Shown: positions 18,875 through 27,419 of the stretch, piece after piece
How positions within the stretch are numbered: the first letter of the stretch is position 1
How the letters are laid out: every line of letters begins with the position of its first letter
From: Saccharothrix violaceirubra
GTDB taxonomy: Bacteria; Actinomycetota; Actinomycetes; Mycobacteriales; Pseudonocardiaceae
Assembly (NCBI RefSeq): GCF_014203755.1
Contig: NZ_JACHJS010000001.1
Coordinates: 6,696,001 to 6,760,000, forward strand
Length of the DNA stretch: 64,000 bases
Direction of reading: 5' to 3'
Notes under the pieces: generated by a model
What the model was told of the DNA's origin: nothing
The model's database searches: none
The model's input: only the letters and a program-made list of their open reading frames with translations
Made by a program: the position numbers and the translations under genes

Positions 18875-21800
18875 TCAGCCGGAGGTCGAGATCAGCTTGA
18901 TCTCCCGGGGCGTCAGCACGCCCTGGTAGACGCGGACGCTGTCCACGCCGCCGAGGAACGGGGTCATCGCGGAGCCGTTGAACAGCGCCCGCCCGATCCC
19001 CACCGACCCGGCCGCGTTCCACGTGGACACGTGCTTGGTCGGATCGCCCTGCGGCACGCCGTTGACGTACAGGCGCAGCTCACCCGCTGCCGCGTCGTAC
19101 ACGGCGGCCAGGTTCACCTGCTGCCCGTTCGTCGGCGCGTTGGACGACTTGACCACGTCCTCCACCGGGTTGTCCTGGTCGGCGTTGCCCATGGCGAAGG
19201 TCCAGCGGCTGTCCGAGTACTGGAGGTAGTAGCCCCCGACCCTGGTGCCCGACTGGCTGACGATCGGCCGCCGCCCGTCGAGCTGTGAGGGCGTCACCCG
19301 GGCCGTCACGCTGAAGCTCTGGTCGGTCCGCAGCGCGGAGCCGACCGTGGCGGCGAAGTCGTCGCCGTCGGCGAGCTGGAGCTTCCCGCCGGTGATCGCC
19401 GCGCCGCCGAACACCGTGGCCGTGCGGTCGCGGGTGGACGAGTCGACCGCGGACGTGCCGGCCGGGTCGAGCTGCCACGCCCAGCCGGCGGGCGGCGTGG
19501 ACTGGTGCAGCGCGGTGATCTGCGCGGCGGTCAGCGCCGAGCCGTACACGAAGACGTCGTCGACCGTGCCCGGGAAGTACCCGAGCGACGCGCCGTTCTG
19601 CTTGCCCCGGCCGACCACGAGCGACCCGGCCGCGTTCCACGACGAGGACTTCGTGGTCTCGCCCTGCAACACGCCGTTGACGTAGAGCCGCATCTTGCCC
19701 GCGGTCGCGTCGTACACGCCGGTCAGGTGCGTCCACGTCTCGGTCGCCGCGGTCGCGGTCGAGTTCACCCACGTCTCGGCTGACCCGTCCGCGTCGGCGT
19801 CGGGCATGTCGAACGCCCACTTGTCGCTCGAGGACGAGTACTGGAGCACGAACCCGCTGTTGCGGTTGCCGTCCTGGCTGACCGCGTCGAACCAGTTGCC
19901 CTTGTTCCGCAGGAAGACCCGGGCGGACACGGTGAAGCTCTGGTCCGTGCGCATGGGTGCCGGGGTGGACAGGGTGCCGCCGGCCAGGCGCAGGCTCTGC
20001 CCCGTGCCGCCGTAGCCGACGTCCCACTTGGCGCCCAGGGTGATCGTCGACGCCGGACCGGTGGGAGCCGGGTCGTTGAACGCCCAGTGGCCTTCCATGA
20101 CCGCGGGCCGGTTGGACAGCTCGGAGATGTCCTCGGCGACCAGGACCCGGTCGTACACCACGACGTCGTCCACGGCACCGGCGAAGGCACCCGTCGACGC
20201 GCCGGTCTGCTTGCCCCGGCCGACGACCAGCGAGCCGCCCGCGTTCCACGGCGTGTTCCGCTTGGCCGAACCCTGGTAGACGCCGTTGACGTACAGCTTG
20301 ATCTCACCGGACGCGGCGTCGTACACGCCGATCAGGCGCGTCCAGACGTTCTTCTCGGCCGGCTGGTTCGACGTCACCCACGCCTCGCCGGACCCGTCCG
20401 CGTCGGCGTTCGGGGTGTCGAACACCCAGCCCTTTGTCGACCCGGAGTACTGGAGCACGAAGGCGCTGTTGCGGTTGCCGTCCTGGCTGAGCGCGTTGTA
20501 CCAGCCGTTCGGGTCGGCGTTCGCGCCCAGCTTGACCCACGCCGCCACGCTGAAGCTCTGGTTCGTCGCCACGACGGGACCGGCCGTGGTCAGCACGCCG
20601 CCGTTGAGTTGCGCGGCCTGACCATCACGTCCGGCCACCCACGACACGCCGGTGGGCGACGCGGTGAGCGGGTGCGGCACGTCCGCGACGTCGGAGCCGT
20701 CGCCGTCGAGCTGCCACCGCCCGGTGGACACCGTCTGCTGGTCGGTGTGGAAGGCGTACGCGGCGGGCTGCCCGGCGCTCACGTTGCCGGCGCGGTCCAC
20801 GCTCTGCACGTAGACCACGTTGCGGCCCAGGTGTTTCGCGGTGAGGTTGACCGACGCGGTGCCGCCCAGGGACGACGCGGCGACGTAGTTCACCGGCGGG
20901 TTCTCGTAGCCGTAGCGGTAGCCGGCGACGTCCGAGACCCCGCCGGCGGCGAACGTGAACTGCCCGGCCGTGCCCGCGATGCCGTGGAACTCGTCGTCCG
21001 CGGGGAAGTCGGTGGAACTCACGCCGGGTGCCGCCGCGGGCTGCGACAGGTCGAGCACGAACTCGCAGAACGTGGACCGGGCGGACGGGTCGATGTAGTC
21101 GCCGACGCCCACGGTCCACGCGTACTGGCCGCCGTCGGTGAACGTGCCCGTCGGGAAGTTGTACCGCGCGATCTCGCCGTTGGGGATGCCGTCGATGCCG
21201 CCGGACCCGAGGTCGCCGCCGTTGACGTGGCCCCAGTAGAAGCGGGCGTTGAGCAGCGGGTTCTCGGCGCCGTCCGAGTCGGAGACGCGGGCGGTGAACT
21301 GCGGGTTCGGGTTGCGCAGGTACGGCCGGTTCGCGCCGGTCGCGCACCCGGTGCCGTCGGTGGACAGCTCGGTCGGCGTGTTCGGCCGCGAGTTGTAGGT
21401 GATGTTCAGGGCCGGGTTGGGGTCGAACTTGCGCCACCCGTTGACGGTGTTCTCGTCACCGGCCGAGATGCCGAGCGAGACGTACTGCTTGCCCTCGTTG
21501 AGGGCGCCGACGACGCCGTTGACCGCGTTGAGGTCGACACCGACCGTGGGGCAGCCGGCCCCGCCCTTGTCGAGTCTGGAGTCGAGCCACTGCAACCAGC
21601 CGATGTTGTTCCAGTTCGTACCCGGTCCGGCTTCGGTGGTGCGCCAGAGGTTCACGTAGCTGTCGTTGCAGTTCCAGGCGTGTGTCTGGGTGGCCTGGAA
21701 CCAGGCCGTCTTGACGATCTTGCCCTGGAGCGCGCCGATGTCGAACGTCCAGACGGAGCGGACGGTCTGGCCGGTCTGCGCCTCGTAGCCGACCCGCGCG

Positions 21801-22774
21801 ACGCCGGTGTACCAGTTGTTCCAGTTGGGGTCGTTGGAGAAGTTCTTCCACAGCTCGGTGCCGCCGAGCCGGGAGGCGTTGAACGGCGGGTCGATGTAGA
21901 CCGGGTAGACGGTGTCCTCGCCGGTCAGCAGCTTCTCGTCGGTCGTCACCTCCAGGGAGTCGCCGGTGACGTCGAGGCCGAGCGCGGCCCGCTTGGCACC
22001 GATGGACGGACCGTCGGCGGACGACGCCTCGCCCCGCTGCGGGTCGGCGCCCGACGAGTCCCACATCATCGGCTTGGCGCCGCTGAGCACCTCGACCCCG
22101 GCCTTGTCGACGACCTTGGGCGTCTCGAAGTCGCCTTCCTTCAGGGAAACCCCGGTGGTGCTCGTCTTCAGCGCGACTTCGCGCAGGTCCGGGTTGTCCG
22201 CCGCCTCGGCGTTCTTGACGACCAGGACCTGCGTGAACCCCTCGGCGCGCGCGTTGAGCACCAGGTCGACGCCCGGGAACACCTCGGCGTAGGTCGCGCT
22301 GTCGCCGTCCACCGTCGGCTTCGGCAGCGCTGAGGGCCAGGACAGGGAGACTTTCCGCTCCCCGGCGCCGAACTCGACCAACGGCGCGGTCCCGCCGCCG
22401 GAGAACACGATGGGCGCGGTGACCGCCTTGGGCGTCAACGCGCCGTCGGGCCGCGTTTTCAAGGACGTGTCGACGGGTTCCCACCCGTCGTCCCTGCGCA
22501 CCCGGACGGCGCCCGGTCTGGCTTCCAGTGTTCGTGTGCCGTCGGGGTTGACGAACACCTTGGTCCGCTCGGTGCCCTGGTCCGCCAGCTCGACCGGCTT
22601 GCCGGTGGCCTTGGCCTGCTGCTCGGGCGTCGTCGGAGCGGTCGGGGTCGGAGCGGGCTGGGCGTGGGCGGGTAGCGCGGTCATACCCGCGAGCAGCGCC
22701 GCAGAGGAGACGGTGGCACACAGCAGACGTGACAGGCGCGCAGGCTCGCGCCACGTCGCGGAACGACGTGTCAT
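18875..22774 (-). CDS. Secreted multidomain protein with DNRLRE-like and three LamG-like domains
   Basis: A 1299-residue exported protein: the signal peptide (about residues 10-37) ends LLAGMTALPAHA. Next come a region typical of RHS-partner proteins and a DNRLRE-type segment around residue 339 (RSVWTFDIGALQGKIVKTAW). A fibronectin-like stretch follows, then three repeated LamG/concanavalin-type modules (about 680-888, 889-1090, 1095-1299). Each module carries a variant of QSFSVAAWVKL, a VYDAASGEIKLYVNGV block and SLVVGRGKQ. Such proteins commonly precede RHS toxin genes in Actinobacteria and may bind the cell surface or glycans (inference). The ATG at 22774 follows a G-rich ribosome site; upstream in-frame codons lack one. 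Confidence 0.87.
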   Translation of the reverse strand: MTRRSATWREPARLSRLLCATVSSAALLAGMTALPAHAQPAPTPTAPTTPEQQAKATGKPVELADQGTERTKVFVNPDGTRTLEARPGAVRVRRDDGWEPVDTSLKTRPDGALTPKAVTAPIVFSGGGTAPLVEFGAGERKVSLSWPSALPKPTVDGDSATYAEVFPGVDLVLNARAEGFTQVLVVKNAEAADNPDLREVALKTSTTGVSLKEGDFETPKVVDKAGVEVLSGAKPMMWDSSGADPQRGEASSADGPSIGAKRAALGLDVTGDSLEVTTDEKLLTGEDTVYPVYIDPPFNASRLGGTELWKNFSNDPNWNNWYTGVARVGYEAQTGQTVRSVWTFDIGALQGKIVKTAWFQATQTHAWNCNDSYVNLWRTTEAGPGTNWNNIGWLQWLDSRLDKGGAGCPTVGVDLNAVNGVVGALNEGKQYVSLGISAGDENTVNGWRKFDPNPALNITYNSRPNTPTELSTDGTGCATGANRPYLRNPNPQFTARVSDSDGAENPLLNARFYWGHVNGGDLGSGGIDGIPNGEIARYNFPTGTFTDGGQYAWTVGVGDYIDPSARSTFCEFVLDLSQPAAAPGVSSTDFPADDEFHGIAGTAGQFTFAAGGVSDVAGYRYGYENPPVNYVAASSLGGTASVNLTAKHLGRNVVYVQSVDRAGNVSAGQPAAYAFHTDQQTVSTGRWQLDGDGSDVADVPHPLTASPTGVSWVAGRDGQAAQLNGGVLTTAGPVVATNQSFSVAAWVKLGANADPNGWYNALSQDGNRNSAFVLQYSGSTKGWVFDTPNADADGSGEAWVTSNQPAEKNVWTRLIGVYDAASGEIKLYVNGVYQGSAKRNTPWNAGGSLVVGRGKQTGASTGAFAGAVDDVVVYDRVLVAEDISELSNRPAVMEGHWAFNDPAPTGPASTITLGAKWDVGYGGTGQSLRLAGGTLSTPAPMRTDQSFTVSARVFLRNKGNWFDAVSQDGNRNSGFVLQYSSSSDKWAFDMPDADADGSAETWVNSTATAATETWTHLTGVYDATAGKMRLYVNGVLQGETTKSSSWNAAGSLVVGRGKQNGASLGYFPGTVDDVFVYGSALTAAQITALHQSTPPAGWAWQLDPAGTSAVDSSTRDRTATVFGGAAITGGKLQLADGDDFAATVGSALRTDQSFSVTARVTPSQLDGRRPIVSQSGTRVGGYYLQYSDSRWTFAMGNADQDNPVEDVVKSSNAPTNGQQVNLAAVYDAAAGELRLYVNGVPQGDPTKHVSTWNAAGSVGIGRALFNGSAMTPFLGGVDSVRVYQGVLTPREIKLISTSG
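18950..20300 (-). repeat. Three DNA-level copies of the LamG module
   Basis: The three LamG-like modules retain recognisable nucleotide similarity. For example, the blocks near 18990-19090, 19560-19710 and 20160-20330 each encode a GRGK/GRAL...PAGSLVVG...NGV...YDA segment. This indicates internal duplication within the gene. The modules are diverged rather than identical. Confidence 0.65.
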
Positions 22775-23206
22775 CAGGTGAAACCCCCCGGGCTCGAATG
22801 ATCGGCAACAGCATGACCGGGAGTCAAACCTCAATCAATAGAATGATCGAGCGGGGATCGGTTTCCCGCACTTCGGTACCAGATCACACCCAGCAGACGA
22901 AACCTGTTGAGAACAAACGACTTGCGGTGATACCACCGCACGGGAACGACACAGGTAGTACCGTCCCGGTCTGGTCCGTGCAGGTCAGACCGGGACGACT
23001 GCCGTTCGGGACCGGACTCTGCCGCTCGCTGATCAAGCGTTCGGGCACACACCGGGCACACGTCACACGCTCATTCCGTGCTCGTGACCAGCACCGATGC
23101 CGCACCGCAGACCGCGAACCAAATCGGGACGCCTCAGCAGTCAATCGGCTCGGCGTCCCTGCGACCGCGTGCGCCAACGAGCGGAAGACGCCGAGCGCCG
23201 GTCTGG
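22775..23206. other. Intergenic region upstream of the LamG gene
   Basis: No convincing gene. It contains a strong hairpin at 22962-22997 (listed separately) and an AT-richer stretch at 22800-22950, where the promoter of the leftward LamG-RHS genes is likely to lie. Confidence 0.5.
22962..22997. terminator. Strong hairpin downstream of the oxygenase operon
   Basis: Perfect 12-bp stem (CGTCCCGGTCTG at 22962-22973, complement at 22986-22997) with a 12-base loop. It lies about 210 bases past the stop of the small gene ending at 23207 and has no T-run. It may be a U-less terminator for the leftward operon or a structured leader of the LamG gene. Confidence 0.5.
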
Positions 23207-23551
23207 CTACGGCGTCCACAGCGCAGGAGCGGACGCGACCACCAGGCGGGGCGCGAACCGCTGAGTCGGTGCGGGAAGGCTCATCAGACCCTCGACCACA
23301 TCGGACAGCGAACCGGTGCGCTCCCACACGATGCCGGGCGGCTCGTCGCCGTCCGCGCGCAGCGCCATCGCGTCGGAGTCGCCGTGCACGCGAAGTGCGT
23401 CATGCCAGCCATCCGGCCAGAGCCGGTAGCCGTCCACCCTGGCGGGGATGCCGTCAACGACGTCGTGGTGCACGAACCGCCATCCCGCGTCCCGGATGGC
23501 GACCAGTCCCGTCAACGCGGGGAACGCACGCACGGCTGCCTCGTCGCTCAT
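23207..23551 (-). CDS. Small conserved-looking protein coupled to the oxygenase
   Basis: Unrecognised 114-residue soluble protein starting MSDEAAVRAFPALTGLVAIRDAGWRFVHHDVVDG. It is rich in Trp, His and Asp (for example RVDGYRLWPDGWHDALRVHGDSDAMALRAD), with no signal peptide or membrane segment. Its ATG overlaps the stop of the upstream TauD/clavaminate-synthase-like gene (ATGA), so the two are translated together and probably act together. Base composition is like its neighbour's. No function can be assigned. Confidence 0.7.
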   Translation of the reverse strand: MSDEAAVRAFPALTGLVAIRDAGWRFVHHDVVDGIPARVDGYRLWPDGWHDALRVHGDSDAMALRADGDEPPGIVWERTGSLSDVVEGLMSLPAPTQRFAPRLVVASAPALWTP

Positions 23552-24297
23552 ACCGCACCGCTCCGCGCACGGGTCGGGATGCCGGTCCGGATGCCGAGGT
23601 GCGGCAGCGGGTTGCCGTTGATCCGGTGCACCACCCGGTGCCCGATGAACGCTCGTCGGCCGTGCAACCAGCGGTGGTTGTCGAGGACGTAGCCCTGCCC
23701 GGCGCTCAGGTCCAGTTCGCGCACGTGCTGCTCGATCGCCGCGCGCAGCGTCGGCAACGACCGTTCCACGTCCGGCGAGAACTGCACGAGATCGTCTTGC
23801 CTCAGCCTGACGGTGACCCGCCCGTCGTCGTACTCGGTGAAGATCGCCCCGAGGTGCCCGGACGCACCGCCGAACAGCACGGACCTCGGCGCACGCAGCG
23901 CCGCGAGCGCATCGGGTTCGGTCTCGGCAAGCGTTTCGTAGACCGCGAGTCCGTCGAACAGCACGCATTGACCGCCGCTCGTCGCGCGCCGCGAACAGCC
24001 CAACATCAGCAGCGCGGGCGGGTTGGCGACACCGGAGCGATCCGTGTGCGGCGCAAGCGCGCACGAGCTGAACCCCGCGAACCCGCTCGCGTCCGAACCG
24101 AGGTCCACCAGGGTGGTCACGCCGTCCGACGCGCTGTCCCGGTGCGGAACCACCGTGGCGACGGACTGAGCGAGCCGCAGCACGTCCGCCGAGTCCGACA
24201 GCCCGTCCACGAGCACCAGGCCGTGACGAGCCAGCGCATCCGCCACGGCCGCCTTGTCATCGGCCGCGATCCAAGCCCTGCCCAACGGGTCATTCAT
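23548..24297 (-). CDS. Fe(II)/2-oxoglutarate-dependent oxygenase, clavaminate-synthase-like (TauD superfamily)
   Basis: A 249-residue cytoplasmic oxygenase. The iron-binding facial triad is visible as H-x-D in APHTDRS and the distal His in the region DNHRWLHGRRAFIGHR. The phrase DNHRxxHGRRxF is typical of the clavaminate synthase / arginine and asparagine hydroxylase branch, so hydroxylation of a free or carrier-bound amino acid is likely. The exact substrate is unknown. The start is the ATG at 24297 with GGGAGG about 10 bases upstream. It is coupled to a 114-residue protein of unknown function; no other biosynthetic genes are adjacent. Confidence 0.82.
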   Translation of the reverse strand: MNDPLGRAWIAADDKAAVADALARHGLVLVDGLSDSADVLRLAQSVATVVPHRDSASDGVTTLVDLGSDASGFAGFSSCALAPHTDRSGVANPPALLMLGCSRRATSGGQCVLFDGLAVYETLAETEPDALAALRAPRSVLFGGASGHLGAIFTEYDDGRVTVRLRQDDLVQFSPDVERSLPTLRAAIEQHVRELDLSAGQGYVLDNHRWLHGRRAFIGHRVVHRINGNPLPHLGIRTGIPTRARSGAV

Positions 24298-24460
24298 CGT
24301 CCCTACCTCCCGAAACACCGGCTTCGTGGAGGCCATGGGAACGCGCTCGACTCGCAAGCGTCCAGTGACAACCTGTCAACCCAGCGTCGCATGTCATCAC
24401 GTGACGTAGTGCTAGCTTGCCGATGAGCGGTTCGCGCACGCCTTGTGGAGGTCAGCACCG

Positions 24461-24883
24461 ATGAGCCAGTTCAGCTACCCCGTCTCGATCAAGGGCGTGG
24501 TGGTGCGCGACGACCGGGTGTTGCTGCTGAAGAACGTGCGCGACGAGTGGGAACTACCCGGTGGCCGGATCGAGCCGGGCGAGACGCCCGAGGAGTGCGT
24601 GGCACGGGAGATCACCGAGGAAACGCGGTGGAACGTCACCACCGGGCCGATCCTCGACACGTGGATGTACTACATCAACGTGGCTGAGAAGAACGTGTTC
24701 ATCGTGACCTACGGCTGCCACCCCGAAGACGATGCCGAACCCGTGCTTTCCCATGAGCACAAGGAAGTCGGCTTGTTCACCGAGTCCGAGGTGCACGGAC
24801 TGAACATGCCGGACGGCTACAAGCGCTCGATCACGACTTGGTTCGCGCGTCTGCGTGAAACCGATCGGGAACTGATCCGGTAG
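24461..24883 (+). CDS. Nudix hydrolase
   Basis: A 140-residue pyrophosphohydrolase of nucleoside-diphosphate-linked compounds. The Nudix box spans residues 35-57: G35-x5-E41-x7-R49-E50-I51-x-E53-E54, with all metal-binding residues present. The usual glycine after EEx is R56 here. The ATG at 24461 is preceded by GGAGG. The next gene starts 7 bases after its stop, so it probably heads an operon with the zinc-ribbon and XRE genes. Substrate unknown. Confidence 0.9.
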   Translation: MSQFSYPVSIKGVVVRDDRVLLLKNVRDEWELPGGRIEPGETPEECVAREITEETRWNVTTGPILDTWMYYINVAEKNVFIVTYGCHPEDDAEPVLSHEHKEVGLFTESEVHGLNMPDGYKRSITTWFARLRETDRELIR

Positions 24884-24889
24884 GCGGTC

Positions 24890-25081
24890 ATGACAGGCGG
24901 ACGATGCGAAGCGTGCGGGGCTGAGCTGAGCAGGCTCGCCGTCGAGCCTGTCTGTCCAACGTGCCACGCGAGCACTCGCCACGCACCGCCGATCATGCCC
25001 GTTCGCCCGCTGACACCAGCCGTCTGGTTTGTGGTCGGCACCAGAGGCAGCAGCGGCGCTGAGACCGCGATCTGGCGGTGA
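24890..25081 (+). CDS. Small zinc-ribbon protein upstream of the XRE regulator
   Basis: A 63-residue protein with two cysteine pairs, CEACG and CPTCH, spaced about 15 residues apart, forming a likely zinc ribbon at residues 6-27. The rest is Pro-rich with a short hydrophobic stretch (TPAVWFVVGT). The gene lies 7 bases after the Nudix gene, and its TGA overlaps the GTG of the XRE gene (GTGA), which argues that it is translated. Function unknown; it may be the sensing part of the downstream regulator. Confidence 0.55.
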   Translation: MTGGRCEACGAELSRLAVEPVCPTCHASTRHAPPIMPVRPLTPAVWFVVGTRGSSGAETAIWR

Positions 25082-26511
25082 TTCTGCGGCTCTACCGTCG
25101 CGTGAACAGCCTCAATCAGGAACGACTCGCCGCGCTGCTCGGCTATGACAAGACCTACGTGTCCATGATCGAGACCGGTCGGCGCACGATCAGCGACGTC
25201 ACCACCCGACGCCACATCGCCCGCGTGCTCGGCTTGCCGATGCACGTCCTCGGTGTGACCGACAACGACGACGCCGACTTCGCCGCGATGATCCAGTTCG
25301 GTGACTCGACCATCCGACTCGCCGAGATCGCCCGCCAGTCCGGCCGCGCCGTGGACGCGGTCAACGAGCTTTGGCCACTCGTCGCCAGGTTGGAGGCTCG
25401 CGCCGCCGAAGGCCGCGCCGAACGCGACACGATGATCCTGCTCGGGCAGGGCAGGGCGGCACTCGGCGTCTCGTTGGGCACCGTTCTGCCCGAGGAACGC
25501 TTGGCCGCTGCGGCGCGCTGGACCGGTAAGGCCCTCGTCGTCGCCGAGCGACTGGGTGACCCCGCGTTCCTCGCGCACGCGCTCCGGATGCACGGCGACG
25601 AGCTGCGCAAGGCCGATCACGTCGGGGCGGCAGTCGCACACCTGAGCCGATCGGTAGCTGTGTCCAGCGATCGGGAAGGCCAAGGCACTGCGTTCGCGCT
25701 GCTCGCACGGGCGGCAGGCGAACAGGGGAACCCGGACCTCTTCGACCACGCGATCACCGGCTACCGCGCCCTACTCGACACGGGAGCGGGACGCGGGATG
25801 CTGTTCAATCCGTTCACCTTCCGCGAGATCGGACTACGCGGCCTGATCTCGACCGGCCGCGCCGCCGAGGCCGTACACGCAATGCAGTCCGACCAGAGGG
25901 CCGGAACACCTGCCGCGCCACAGTGGCACATCATCGAACGTGTGACAGCCGGGCAAGTGCTGCTCGCAGCCCAGCACCAGGACGGCGCGGCAGAGGCGTT
26001 CCGAACGGCCCTGACCGCTGCCGAGGTCCACAGGCTGCCGCACCAGGTGCAACGCACGATCCGGGCAGCCGACGACGCGGGCCTCACCGAGATCACTACC
26101 GAGGGCCGTGCCGCTCTCCAACGATTCAACGGTATTGCCGCAACGCTTTCCGGCCTAAATGTTGCCCTCACCTTCTTCATTCTGCGAGCCGCGCTCGGAC
26201 AATTGGATGTCCTCCATCAGGACATGAACAACCAGGAGGCCCGGCATCGGGAGGCACTGCAAGCTCAAGAGCAACGAAGAGTAGAAGAGGAAGAGCAGGC
26301 CCAAACCGAGCTAACTCGGCAGGAAAAACGACACGCGGACGAGTCCGGGCGCGCGCAGGCACAGCTTGCCAACGCACAAGCGCAGCTTGCACTGCAAGCG
26401 AACTCCGTACAGATCGCACAGGCCAGCGCGATGCAGGCACAGCGAGAAGCAGCAAGAACTCGCCTAGACTTCACCGCCCCCGCTGTTCGATCGAACTCGA
26501 CAGCGCGCTAG
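25078..26511 (+). CDS. XRE-family helix-turn-helix protein with TPR-like repeats and C-terminal coiled coil
   Basis: A 477-residue protein. Residues about 8-60 form an XRE DNA-binding domain (NQERLAALLGYDKTYVSMIETGRRTISD). Residues about 85-350 are helical repeats of the TPR type common in actinobacterial regulators. A hydrophobic segment near 355-372 (GLNVALTFFILRAAL) is followed by a long Q/A/E-rich coiled coil (about 380-460). It starts at a GTG overlapping the zinc-ribbon stop and ends in TAG overlapping the GTG of the next gene. The coiled coil suggests oligomerisation or tethering. Target genes unknown, possibly its own operon. Confidence 0.8.
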   Translation: MILRLYRRVNSLNQERLAALLGYDKTYVSMIETGRRTISDVTTRRHIARVLGLPMHVLGVTDNDDADFAAMIQFGDSTIRLAEIARQSGRAVDAVNELWPLVARLEARAAEGRAERDTMILLGQGRAALGVSLGTVLPEERLAAAARWTGKALVVAERLGDPAFLAHALRMHGDELRKADHVGAAVAHLSRSVAVSSDREGQGTAFALLARAAGEQGNPDLFDHAITGYRALLDTGAGRGMLFNPFTFREIGLRGLISTGRAAEAVHAMQSDQRAGTPAAPQWHIIERVTAGQVLLAAQHQDGAAEAFRTALTAAEVHRLPHQVQRTIRAADDAGLTEITTEGRAALQRFNGIAATLSGLNVALTFFILRAALGQLDVLHQDMNNQEARHREALQAQEQRRVEEEEQAQTELTRQEKRHADESGRAQAQLANAQAQLALQANSVQIAQASAMQAQREAARTRLDFTAPAVRSNSTAR

Positions 26512-27014
26512 TGAACCTGTACCGACAGGGGAGCCAAGAGCCGCAAGAAATCCAAGACGACCTCAAGCTCGACGAGGAAGTCAACAAGCAGTACCTGGAG
26601 GTGATCATCACCTTCACCATCAAGAACTGGGGTCGCGAGCCGGTTACCTACTCACTGGGGAGCCCCTGGGAAAACACTGGCTCCTACATCCTGTACCCAG
26701 ACGCTCCGCAGAGGCTCTGGTGGAAGTACCGCACCTCCGTTGACCACTGGATGCGGATATCCACAGGAGAAGCCAGCATATACAGGAGCGAGGAAAGGCC
26801 GGACGGTCCCACGAATTTGATCACACTCTGGGTTCCGGTCGACAATCTCGACAGCACGGTCAACGACATGCACAAATGGGACTCGTACATCATGCCAATA
26901 ACCGTCAACCGCCTAAGCGTGGTGGCACACCCGGGAACGCGCATATCGACAACCGCCCGGAAAATCACCCACTTTAAGCGTGAATGGATACCCCTCCGAG
27001 AAGAGAACGCATAG
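26511..27014 (+). CDS. Unknown beta-rich protein coupled to, or split from, the XRE coiled-coil gene
   Basis: A 167-residue product read from the GTG at 26511, which overlaps the preceding TAG (TAGTG). Blocks such as YLEVIITFTIKNWGREPVTYSLGSPWENTGSY and RISTTARKITHFKREWIP suggest an immunoglobulin-like beta domain with no signal peptide. Its frame stays open upstream (SIELDSALVNLY) into the 3' end of the XRE gene. It may be either a separate gene made by reinitiation or the C-terminal half of one protein joined by a -1 frameshift near the C-run at about 26475-26480. Composition becomes AT-richer towards its end. Family not recognised. Confidence 0.6.
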   Translation: MNLYRQGSQEPQEIQDDLKLDEEVNKQYLEVIITFTIKNWGREPVTYSLGSPWENTGSYILYPDAPQRLWWKYRTSVDHWMRISTGEASIYRSEERPDGPTNLITLWVPVDNLDSTVNDMHKWDSYIMPITVNRLSVVAHPGTRISTTARKITHFKREWIPLREENA

Positions 27015-27117
27015 CCGTCAACTCACGTTCGTCTGGGACACCTGCGCGGAGAAGGTGGCCTTGGGGTCACGCCTCGTACGCGCGAGACGGTAGACGACCG
27101 GTCGGCGAGGGGGCGTT

Positions 27118-27185
27118 CGGATCACCATTCGGCTCATTCGGATCAGCTCCCGGGACGCGATCCGAACGGTCTGAATGGTGATCCG
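27118..27185. repeat. Nested inverted repeat (68 bp)
   Basis: Outer arms of 13 bp are perfect complements (CGGATCACCATTC at 27118-27130; 27173-27185). Inside, a second perfect 8-bp pair (TTCGGATC at 27137-27144; 27159-27166) surrounds a 14-base loop containing CCCGGG. Both arms contain CGGATC, so the structure is highly symmetric. It lies just after the unknown beta protein and next to the primase remnant. Confidence 0.85.
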
Positions 27186-27194
27186 GATGACGGG

Positions 27195-27419
27195 TCACAA
27201 GTCGAGCGACCAGACCGAGCCCTGCCCGAAGCCCTGTCGGGTGGTGTCGATCCCGGCGCGCTTGCGGGCACGCTTCAACGTCGCCTCGGCGATGCCGTCC
27301 GCTCGTGCGGCCTTGATGATCTCGGCTGCCTTGCCACTGCCGCCGTGCTGGATCAGGTAGTCGCGCAACCACCCGGCAGCCTCGTCCCGCTCGGAACGCG
27401 CCTCGGGATCGACATCGGT
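27195..27419 (-). pseudogene. C-terminal remnant of an integrative-element primase/ATPase
   Basis: On the minus strand an open stretch reads SERDEAAGWLRDYLIQHGG, then KAAEIIKAARADGIAEATLKRARKR, and ends GFGQGSVWSLDL before a TGA (27195-27197). This closely matches the carboxyl end of primase/helicase-type replication proteins (AAA or DUF3987-like) carried by actinobacterial integrative elements and phages. An in-frame TAG at 27420-27422 closes it upstream, and no start or catalytic part remains. It abuts the truncated integrase, consistent with loss of the element's middle by deletion. Confidence 0.7.

Noticed and set aside
20087..22333. Long plus-strand open frame across the LamG gene
   Set aside because: Antisense shadow; no motifs.
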